Notes under the pieces: generated by a model | What the model was told of the DNA's origin: nothing | Database searches by the model: none | What the model saw: only the letters and a program-made list of their open reading frames with translations | Program-made: the position numbers and the translations under genes | Shown: one piece after another, positions 1 to 7,798 of the stretch | Layout: the number at the start of each line of letters is the position of its first letter | How positions within the stretch are numbered: the stretch's first letter is position 1 | Source of the DNA: Gryganskiella cystojenkinii | Lineage: Eukaryota; Mortierellomycota; Mortierellomycetes; Mortierellales; Mortierellaceae | Direction of reading: 5' to 3' | Assembly: GCA_015852425.1 (NCBI GenBank) | Contig: JAAAIG010000669.1 | Coordinates: 1-20,944 of the forward strand | Length of the DNA stretch: 20,944 bases

Positions 1-295
1 TTTTTGTTTTGCGGGCTACATGTATGAACTCAACGGTCCCTACCTGTCGTCAAAGGTCGACCTCTTCTTTTTCTTTTTTGGAGAATCTAACCTGGTCGTA
101 TGTTAGTTAACCGCCGACCACGAAATGCTATCCTATGGCCAATCTCGTTGTGAAGAACATCTACCCCCTCCAACATGGCTGCTTCAGGTCTGCTAAGATG
201 AAATCGATCGTTATTTCAAGCACCGGCAGTACAATGACTTGGGAATAAACCCTCTCGATTGGTGGAGAACTCATAAAGCAGCCTTCCCCTCCCTC

Positions 296-547
296 TCACA
301 GCTCGCCATCAAGTTTCTTGAAATCCCAGCCTCTGTCGCGAAATTTTGTCACAGGGAGACGAAATCGGCTGTTGGATGATGGGGTGAGGCGATTTGGTGT
401 AGCACGAGATTCTTGACCAAGGAAGTCTCCAAGTAGGAGGCGATAGCAGAGTAAAAACATGGTGAACCAACAAAACAACATAACATGTATAAATACAGCA
501 TAGCCAGTCGACTCAGTTAACCAGTTAAAAAATGGCTTATTGACCAT
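296..547 (-). CDS. Possible small membrane protein (doubtful)
   Basis: An ATG-started frame of 83 codons reads on the minus strand from 547. Residues about 15-39 form a hydrophobic stretch long enough for one membrane helix, and the C-terminal half is basic and polar. I do not recognise the family, and there are no splice sites or neighbours that support it. It could be a chance frame; the only arguments for it are the intact ATG, the single coherent hydrophobic segment and its place in otherwise empty DNA. Confidence 0.14.
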   Translation of the reverse strand: MVNKPFFNWLTESTGYAVFIHVMLFCWFTMFLLCYRLLLGDFLGQESRATPNRLTPSSNSRFRLPVTKFRDRGWDFKKLDGEL

Positions 548-1555
548 GACTAACCGGTCAAATCCAGTCACTTTTGACCGACTTGGAAAAAAAAAAAAAT
601 GCAGTTAAAATCACTAAAATGAAGGAACATCAAGAACAAGGATTGAGGGCATGACTCTAGAGGTATCACAGCACTGACGTGTGATCGACTTCTCTCACAA
701 TTTAGAGCCGGTCACCTTTGCAAGTAAGCTCAACAAGGCATCGTGGGTAGAATAGGTTGTAGGGACTGGGTCCAGACTCGCGATTTTTGACTCTTTGTTT
801 ACCATGGACTCCAGATGATAGTATTTTGTAACTTCTTGATTCCTTTTAAACTCGATACCCCTGCCGATATGACACAAGTTTTCTTTCCTCCATCAAAATT
901 ACACAAGTAGTTGGAACAGATAGTGGTAAAGAAGAGACAGCGCGGAAGGTATATTATCTATGAGTATGCAGAGCGATGATATGTAGGTTTATTAGCTTAG
1001 GACGAACACTCTAGGCTGAGTCTTGCAAGCTGCTCCTTTAGTTTCTATCTTGAATATTCTCTGGCGCTTCCTCGGTGGGACAAATGCTGTATAATAGGCT
1101 GTTTTGGATGCTTTTATGGTTTACTCGTTGACCTTTAAAATGAACGACCTTTCGCGTCTTGTCGAGAGAAAGGATCTACTTGCAGTCCTTGTGCCGACAA
1201 CATCTGTTCTTGAGATCGCCGTTGAAGCTCGAAGTACACCTGCTGTTTTGTTCTGTTTGGACGGTGGTAAAGGCTTGCAAGAATGACATATGATTCTCAG
1301 TCAATGAAGCAATGAACTTGGTGGTTTAGGCCGCCGTGTGCTCCGTGAATGCCTTCAAGAAGACCTTATGGCGCTCTCAGGATCGGGTTTAAAAAAATCT
1401 TCCTGCGTCACATCGGGACAAGCGAGTTATTTCGCGTACTCGCAAGACAATCCTCATGCCTCGCGTACTTGTAGTCAAGATCGATGCCTCTCATGACTTG
1501 TCACAAAATAGGAAAGCGAAATAAAAATTCTTTTTGTAGAAGGTGAAACGCCTTT

Positions 1556-2040
1556 TATCATGCCGTGTTCTTTCTTCACCACACAAAAAGTTCAACGCCC
1601 ATATTTTCCCGTGCATTCAACCGATAGTGATGAGAATAGTGGCAATCAATTGTACTTGACTACAGCTTGAATTACTTTTTCTCGCTCCCACGCTCCTTTT
1701 TTTCTTTTTCTATCTGCGGCAAGGACGAGGATACTTGAGAAGCTCTACTTTTGTTACCAACAACCGCGTGTATGTGCATGATAGGATCCACTGCGCTTTT
1801 GAGTCATGATTGTGCTGTTTCGCTTTTATTTCTTTTTATTTCTTTTTATTTCTTGGTACTGGTTGGGCACCCTTTAAACAAAAACACCAAAAAAATATAT
1901 CGCGAGAAAGCTATAGTCAAGACAATTGATTGCCACTATTCTCATCACTATCGGTTGAATGTAGGGGAAATTATGGGCGTTTGAACTTTTTGTGTGGTGA
2001 AAGCGAAACGTTTCGGTTCAAGAAAGGACACGGTATGATA
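1556..2040. repeat. Imperfect inverted-repeat (MITE/foldback-like) element
   Basis: The left arm (about 1556-1668) is the reverse complement of the right arm (about 1909-2040). A 39-bp core is perfect: 1614-1652 against 1923-1961. Outward from the core the arms stay alignable, with scattered mismatches, through the shared ccacacaaaaag block (near 1579-1591 on the left) to a tatca(t/g)ccgtg-type block at the ends. The right arm carries about 19 extra bases at roughly 2003-2021, which contain a TTTCGG palindrome. Weaker similarity may reach a CACAAAA end at about 1502 on the left and TTTTGTG at about 2107 on the right. The loop of about 240 bp has no coding potential that I recognise, and I could not identify a target-site duplication. 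A non-autonomous DNA transposon relic is the likeliest reading; a hairpin-RNA locus is the alternative. Confidence 0.72.
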
Positions 2041-2080
2041 ATATTTCTTTATTTCGTTTTTCCATTTCGCAACCGAAAGA

Positions 2081-2104
2081 CAAAACCGAAATATTTCGGT
2101 TTTG
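2081..2104. repeat. 24-bp perfect palindrome with TTTCGG cores
   Basis: Each half reads CAAAACCGAAAT on its own strand, so the 24 bases are self-complementary with no spacer. Related motifs lie close by: CGAAACGTTTCG (self-complementary, 2004-2015) and aaccgaaa (2071-2078). The cluster sits at the right edge of the inverted-repeat element, as subterminal protein-binding repeats do in some DNA transposons. That role is an inference. Confidence 0.7.
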
Positions 2105-2561
2105 TGGGCCGTCGAGACAACCAGTTTACAGAGACATGTTGTTGTTATTTTTAGTGTAACTTTTGATGTGTGAGAGGGAGGAGCTATCTTTTTATGTCTG
2201 TCCGATCCGTTGCTGCCTCGCCATATCGCTGTAGGCGATCAAAGTATAATCAGGCTGGAACCTCTTTTCTTTTATTTTCTTTTCGCGTCCCAAGGACAAA
2301 TCTCTTGCCTGGCGTGCCGAGCGACAACGGAGACGCGTCGCAGCAATCGTGGGACAGCGACACAAAGGCTTTAGTGATCCAATGCAAAACTTGACAACAG
2401 AAACTCGACCGCCTCTTGTGTGCCAAAGTTCAGCCTAAAAGATATTATAAAAATAAAAATAAAAAAATAGAAAGATGCATTTTTTTTTCTGTTTTCTGTG
2501 AAAAGGATGGGCTTGATATCAATGAATGGTATAATGTTGCTCGCATACAGGGTATTTGTTT

Positions 2562-3793
2562 TTATTGTTGCCGGGAATGATCTTTTGGCAACCCCAAAGA
2601 GAGCTCTGAAAATGATCGTGAGGTATGCTGAAGACTTAGTGCCGACTGTGCTCCAATGCTGGCATTGCTGTTCTCCCCTGTCGCATCCCGAAGACTCTCG
2701 CCTACAGTGTTAAGATTAGGGTGGGATAGAGAGAGTGGTCCACCATGAAGTCCCGAAAGAGAATGATTCGAGAGTTGAAGTCCCTGTCCATGCCCTGGCC
2801 CGAGACCATGTCGAAAGAAAGATCCTGTCCCTGAAGGCGAGGGTAACGCTGAAATTTTGGATCTCGAGTGACTCGAGAGGTGACCTCGAGCTGGCGAACT
2901 GGAGGGACTTCGTCGGCTCCGCGTAGGTCCGATCGAGGGCGAGACTGCTCTCCGCTTCAAATGACTGCTGTGGTAAGGATCGAATCTATCCTCGCACGTC
3001 GAGGGTTTCCTCTTGGATCTGGTCACAGTCCCGGCCAAAAGTGGCGATGAAGGTAAGGACGAGACCTGAGATCCTTGAGATCCCTGGCTTCCAAACGAGT
3101 TGTTATTACTGTTAGTGGTTGCGGAGGAAGAGGAGGAAGTGTCCAAGGAGGCGGGTTCCGGAACTGGTAAGTTGGCCTGAAGAGGATGCTGAGACGAATA
3201 GAGACGATACAATTTGTCATACTCTTCCTGTTGTTGTTGAAAGGACTAGTTAACAGGACAAAAAAAAATAGAAAGATAAAAAAAGATGTTCAAAATCCAA
3301 TGAGTCGGTCAAGCGTTGCTCATGAACCAAGCAGATCATCGCCTTACAATCAACTCTTGTTCTGGGTTCAGTCTTGAAGATGTCGATGGTCGCCGAGCGT
3401 TTCTCAATCCGTGAGGGGGTGGAGTTTCCGGTCGCGACGCAGTGGCCTAAATGAGTTGTCAAGATCATAGATGCACGATTAGTGACTAATTTCGCACAAA
3501 ACTCCGAGAATTTCCTTTTGATATGCTCTAGGCCAACTGACCCCTGTCGTATCCATCAAGGTGACGTCTTTATCTCCCGGTGCCCCTTTGCGTACTTGTG
3601 TCGTCTCTCGTTCATGATCATACTCGTGGCGATTATGATGTGCCTCTTCCTACATTAAGACGCGAAAAGAGAAAAAAATAAAATAAATATGTTACGTTTT
3701 GGTCAATTAAAAAAAAAACTCTTCAAAATCGACAATCGTCGTTACCTCAAGTTGTGAAAACACTTTCAAAAGACCTTTTGGCTTTGGCTAAAT

Positions 3794-3857
<64 letters not shown>

Positions 3858-4970
3858 TAAAACCGCATAAGTATATCGTCATTCATATAAAACTTCGTTA
3901 TCAATGGTGTAGTCCTATCCAACGGCACTAACCAAGAGGGTCGAGCGACCAACGTTCCTATCGTACGGGGTCACTGCAGGAGAGTGCCTCCGACCTCGTT
4001 CGCTCCCCGAGTTGTTTCCACCATCGCTCATATTCGTATCCTCGGACGGTTTCCGAACATGGCGCGACTCCATCGAAAAACTGTTGGTCCTTGAACTTCT
4101 CCTTGAGAATCCATGTGCAGGATCATGACGCATCCCAAAGAGCGGGAACGGATATCCGAGATTACTATTGTTGTTGCCTCCATATTGATGCAAATCGCTA
4201 CCATGCCGTGCAAGAGATCCAAGTCCACCGCTGCTGCCGCTACCACTCGATCCTGCCATCCCCGACAAGGAACCAAAACTTGAACCAGAAGGTAGAGACG
4301 ACGACGAGGAAGACTCGAGATCCATTAAGGACAGTGGTGGAGGTGTATCGAGGGCCATGACACTGACAGCGCTGTTTCTTCTTGACCCGCTCGAGTGGTT
4401 GGATCCAAAGGTCGGTGTACACATGGCATTGTCGGAATCCTCTGCTGCTGAAAAAGTAGAGCTTCGAGGTGGAGTAGACGGAGTCCCCATTTCAAAGAAT
4501 GATCTCGAGAGGTTTGTGGGCGTGATCGGGACAGAGATGGTCGGGTGAGGTTTGGAACGAAAGTGTGGCCAGGTCGAGTTGAGGTTTGAGGAGAATCCCT
4601 TGAGGCCAGATCCTAGTCTGTGCTCCTGAGCTGGCCCTGTTCCTGCGCTGGCTCCTCCGGTTCCTGTTGCTATATTGTTGTTGTTGTTATTGGTGACGGG
4701 TTGGATGATGGGTGGCATATCCCAGGGACTGTACGACTCTGGTGTGGAGGATCCAACGAGTCGTTGAGCGGTCGTATTATTGTTATGGTTTGAAATATTG
4801 TTATTGTTGCGTTCTCTACGAACAGGACCGATAACATTGCCAGTATTCATTCCAGGAGTGGCAGCGTTGTTGACGGTGTTTTTGTTTGGGTGATTGTTGG
4901 TTGCTGCAAACAAGATTGGATTGGACTGTAGAATGTTTTGTTTGTCACCATCGATGGACGATGGGTCCAT
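2562..4970 (-). CDS. Low-complexity, probably nuclear fungal protein (5 exons)
   Basis: I rebuilt this gene from splice sites. Exons in transcript order are 4970-3933, 3787-3746, 3649-3542, 3446-3348 and 3245-2562. All junctions are phase 0, giving 656 codons plus a stop. Introns are 145, 96, 95 and 102 nt; donors are gttagt, gtaacg, gtcagt and gtaagg, and acceptors are TAG. The start at 4970 follows an A-rich leader (aaaacaATGG); the frame is open further upstream, but there it encodes only a hydrophobic translation of the promoter. The protein is Asn/Ser/Gly-rich at the N-terminus. Residues about 340-440, which span the small exons, are more ordered: PKPKG at residues 347-351, an acidic/His stretch, then TPPPHGLRNARRPS. 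Basic clusters KRK (about 507) and KRRAVSP (about 526) suggest nuclear targeting and proline-directed phosphorylation. I do not recognise a named family. The gene is divergent from the helicase gene. Confidence 0.72.
3797..3850. repeat. (AG)27 microsatellite in intron 1
   Basis: An uninterrupted run of 27 AG units lies inside intron 1 of the minus-strand gene. Read on that gene's strand it is (CT)27, ending about six bases before the 3' splice site at 3788. It therefore forms most of the polypyrimidine tract of the acceptor for the 42-nt second exon. Confidence 0.97.
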
Positions 4971-5421
4971 TGTTTTTTTTGTCACAAAAAAGAGAAGAGT
5001 GAGTACGTGTGAAAACAATAAGGTTGAAGGTAATATGACACGCGAAAAGTAAAAGAGCACTTCTGGAATGAAACAGTTGATGTGGAGAGAAGACGAAGAA
5101 GAAGAAGAAGGACGAGTAGAAGAAGAAAGAGGAGTAGAAGAAGAATGAGGAGTAGAAGAAGAAGGGATTTCTTGTTAACAGTGGACAGAGAGTGATGAAT
5201 GGAATTAGAAGAAGCGATGAAAGAGAAGGTCCCTTGTCCGAGTCCTCTTTATGCTCTTTTTGCTGGCGCATGGACCCTCTCTTGCCAGCGCAAGCCAGTC
5301 ACGCACAAAAACAAGATCTTGGTTCAATTTCAAGTAATTGCTAACACCTTCGCTCTTTCTTTATTTGCATTTCATTCATCGGTGGTCATCAGCACCTGCA
5401 ATGAATCACCCCTAGTGAGCC
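4971..5421. promoter_or_regulatory. Divergent promoter region
   Basis: These 451 bp separate the start codons of the minus-strand gene (4970) and the helicase gene (5422), so both promoters and leaders must fit here unless leaders extend through unseen introns. The region holds a purine-rich stretch at 5089-5165 (polypyrimidine on the minus strand), including an 18-bp tandem repeat. Long open frames across it are products of this low complexity and are not taken as coding. I see no convincing TATA box. Confidence 0.55.
5111..5164. repeat. 18-bp tandem repeat, three copies
   Basis: Three adjacent copies (5111-5128, 5129-5146, 5147-5164) follow the pattern gaSgagtagaagaagaaN, where only the third and last positions differ. 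A GAAGAA run continues on the left. The all-purine strand bias and short period are typical of a minisatellite or a triplex-prone tract in a promoter. Confidence 0.9.
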
Positions 5422-7563
5422 ATGTTTGTCCCTAGGACCATCTATTCCAAGTCCAGCAAAGCCTCACCACCATCAACAGCGACTCTGCCTACACTTGCCG
5501 ATGCACGCGCTCGACCTATTCTCCCTCGTTTGACCCTTCGAAACACCCAACCTCTTTCCTGGACACCACCCCCACCAACACCACCACCACTGGTCCCTCT
5601 GACGCAACCAAACCCCGTGTTGTCGGATGTTATTTCTGCAGTTGACGCAGCTACCACAAGGTTCGAAATTTCTGCGGTTGTGGCACTCAAAAGGCAGGCC
5701 AATTCAAACACTAATATAGTCTATTCTATTCGGAGCAGCCATGACCACATCGCTGCCCAAGCACTCCCCGTTCTAGGTCCAGTTCTAGGACCAATGTTTG
5801 GCCCTTTTCCAGAATCTTTTACCGCACCATATCCCGATGTCGCACCTATCTCAAGAACAACAGCCTCTTCAGGACTACCTTCGCTACCACCACCGAAGAC
5901 AGGGTCAAGGACAATAACGGTCATCACGGGGTATCGAGAGTCTCCAAGGACATCGGCAATGACCTCACAGGCAGCCAAAGAGTTTCGAGAAGCAAATCAA
6001 ATCGACATTCAAGGGAAGACCATCCCCAGGCCTATCTTCTCGTTCGAGGACTGCAGTCTGCCCGCCCAAATGCTCTCTAATCTTGCGACCTCAGGATACG
6101 CGCAGCCGCGACCTGTTCAGATGCAAATGATACCCATTGGCTTGCGTGGATCCGACATGTTGATCTCTGCGGAAACAGGATCCGGCAAGACTGCAGCCTT
6201 CTTGATCCCGACCTTGATGCACGTCTATGGTCTTTCCCAATCCCCCGCTGGCGCTCTGCAAGGACCTTTTGCCGTGATCCTGACGCCAACCCGGGAACTA
6301 GCCATGCAAATCGAGGAAGCTGTCAAGGTTATGGTCGCAGGGATGCCGAACATGCGGACGGCTCTTTTAACGGGTGGTCAGGCCATGTCAAGTCAGGTCT
6401 ATCGATTGAAACAAAACATCCAGGTGGTGGTCGCGACACCCGGTCGACTCGTTGACATCTTTTCTCGACATCCCGAGATCGAATTTTCCAATGTCTTTTG
6501 TCTGATCTTGGACGAAGTCGATATGATGTTCAGTCTTGGGTTCTCGAAGCAAGTGAAAAGGATCCTAGATGTGCTACCAGAACCACCGAACGGCCGTCAG
6601 ACCATCATGTGTTCTGCCACTATCTCTAGACAGATCCAACAACTCGCGGAAAAACATTTACAAAAGCCGTTCAAGATTCGGATTGGAAATCTCGATGATC
6701 CGACAAAGGAGAAGGAGAATAGCCAGGAGAAGGGCGACGGACGCCCAACTGTCAGAATCACGGATGTGTTTTCGCCTTCGTCTCAGATCAAACAGACAGT
6801 CCTCTGGGTTGAGAACGGGGACAAGAAAAAGCAGCTGTTTTCATTACTAAATGACCCGAGTTACTTTCGTCCGCCCGTATTGGTCTTTGTCGAGTCTCGA
6901 GTCGGAGCGGATCTCTTGGCGAACGCGATTAGTACCAAATGTCAGGGCATCACGGCCGTCTCGATCCATGGGGAGAAACCTCAGGAGGAGCGAACCCAAA
7001 TATTGAAATCGATCGTCGATGGATCGGTACCCGTCGTGGTTGCTACAGGGCTACTCGCTCGAGGTCTGAACCTGAATGTAGCCATGGTGATCAATTTTGA
7101 TATGGCGCCGACGATTCAGGAGTACGTGCATCGAGTAGGTCGAGCTAACTCAGAAGTCGCGACCAAAGCATCGATCGGTATTCGTAGAGGTCCCAAACTT
7201 GGAGGGATGGCCTGGGCGATCACGTTCATCAATAATGATCACAAGAATATCCTCAGCGAGTTCGCCAACATGTTGAGCAGTCTCGACTTTGGGCGGGTGA
7301 CGCCGCTCCCTCCACAGCTAAAGCAACTGGTGACTTTGTCGTCTTTGTCCTCAAAGACTGGGGCATCTGCGGATCAAAAGAAATCGACAACACCGGTGCA
7401 GCCAGGGAAGCCACAGTCGAAACGACCTGCTCAAGAGCAAAACTCAAGTGCTTCTGACAGAGGAAGTTCTGGTCATCGGGAGAGTAAAAAGCCCAAAAAA
7501 AAGAAGGATACTAAAAAGACACAGCACAGTTACAATATTAAAAACAATCATGATTCCGATTAA
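5422..7563 (+). CDS. DDX59: DEAD-box-family RNA helicase, DDX59-like
   Basis: A single-exon gene of 713 codons for an ATP-dependent RNA helicase. Residues 1 to about 185 are Pro/Thr-rich and low in complexity. The helicase core runs from the IPRPIFSFEDCSLP segment and Q motif (GYAQPRPVQMQ) to about residue 620. Motif I is AETGSGKT (250-257), Ia is PTREL (289-293), II is DEVD (364-367), III is SAT (398-400), V is ATGLLARGLN (541-550), and motif VI starts at HRVGR (570-574). The segment before the Q motif and the ATG-type motif V resemble DDX59 more than other DEAD-box proteins. Oddities: DEVD replaces DEAD, and after HRVGR about a dozen residues (ANSEVATKASIGI) interrupt the usual HRxGRxxR before GMAWAITFINN. 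No Cys occurs before about residue 213, so the zinc-finger HIT domain of animal DDX59 is absent. The C-terminal tail is Lys-rich (KKPKKKK), a likely nuclear signal. Confidence 0.9.
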   Translation: MFVPRTIYSKSSKASPPSTATLPTLADARARPILPRLTLRNTQPLSWTPPPPTPPPLVPLTQPNPVLSDVISAVDAATTRFEISAVVALKRQANSNTNIVYSIRSSHDHIAAQALPVLGPVLGPMFGPFPESFTAPYPDVAPISRTTASSGLPSLPPPKTGSRTITVITGYRESPRTSAMTSQAAKEFREANQIDIQGKTIPRPIFSFEDCSLPAQMLSNLATSGYAQPRPVQMQMIPIGLRGSDMLISAETGSGKTAAFLIPTLMHVYGLSQSPAGALQGPFAVILTPTRELAMQIEEAVKVMVAGMPNMRTALLTGGQAMSSQVYRLKQNIQVVVATPGRLVDIFSRHPEIEFSNVFCLILDEVDMMFSLGFSKQVKRILDVLPEPPNGRQTIMCSATISRQIQQLAEKHLQKPFKIRIGNLDDPTKEKENSQEKGDGRPTVRITDVFSPSSQIKQTVLWVENGDKKKQLFSLLNDPSYFRPPVLVFVESRVGADLLANAISTKCQGITAVSIHGEKPQEERTQILKSIVDGSVPVVVATGLLARGLNLNVAMVINFDMAPTIQEYVHRVGRANSEVATKASIGIRRGPKLGGMAWAITFINNDHKNILSEFANMLSSLDFGRVTPLPPQLKQLVTLSSLSSKTGASADQKKSTTPVQPGKPQSKRPAQEQNSSASDRGSSGHRESKKPKKKKDTKKTQHSYNIKNNHDSD

Positions 7564-7603
7564 TTAATTAGCTTAATTAATTAACTTAATTAACTTAATT
7601 AAC
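7561..7603. repeat. TTAATTAA-type tandem repeat after the helicase
   Basis: Starting at the stop codon the sequence is almost purely TTAATTAA-based. A cttaattaattaa unit (7572-7584) is followed by two exact cttaattaa units (7585-7593 and 7594-7602). The block is partly self-complementary and lies in the 3' untranslated region, so it may form a weak hairpin. Confidence 0.85.
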
Positions 7604-7646
7604 TAGTGATTAATCGAATAGAAACATTCAGATTAAAAATAATTCA

Positions 7647-7652
7647 AATAAA
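7647..7652 (+). terminator. Candidate polyadenylation signal of the helicase gene
   Basis: An AATAAA hexamer lies 84 nt after the stop codon, in A/T-rich sequence and before the next gene's leader. In this A/T-rich stretch the hexamer could occur by chance. Confidence 0.4.
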
Positions 7653-7798
7653 ATTAAACACGTGATTTCTTTATCTCAACAAATGGGAGATCAATTTTGC
7701 CACCACTTTCGCTTTCCGACAGCAAAGAAAGAAAGTTGCCCTTTTCGTCCTTTCCTTTATTCCGATCAAACAAAAACATCAACATAAAGTGAGAAAGA

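Larger units (their letters stand above)
1..2561. other. Gene-poor region with repeats
   Basis: About 2.5 kb without a gene I can support. Open frames here are short, mostly start at non-ATG codons and show no recognisable domain. The region holds the inverted-repeat element at 1556-2040, the TTTCGG palindromes to its right, three tandem copies of a 10-nt ttttatttct unit at about 1824-1853 inside the element's loop, and A/T homopolymer runs near 588-599 and 2450-2490. It probably includes the downstream sequence of the minus-strand gene that stops at 2562. No tRNA-like cloverleaf was noticed. Confidence 0.5.

Noticed and set aside
695..877. 60-codon minus-strand frame ending TGSKL
   Set aside because: It starts at a non-ATG codon and has no recognised domain or supporting splice sites. 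The SKL end resembles a peroxisomal signal, but three residues are too little evidence.
1135..1296. Minus-strand frame of 53 codons with plausible composition (LASLYHRPNR... through DAKGRSF)
   Set aside because: It has no ATG start, a stop immediately before it and no flanking exons that join to it. The plus strand is also open here, so chance or a relic cannot be told apart.
4945..5271. Minus-strand frame with repeated FFFYSS segments
   Set aside because: It is the translation of the GAA/TTC minisatellite and the promoter, not a protein family.
5199..5435. Plus-strand frame in the divergent promoter
   Set aside because: It overlaps the helicase start in another frame and shows no domain.
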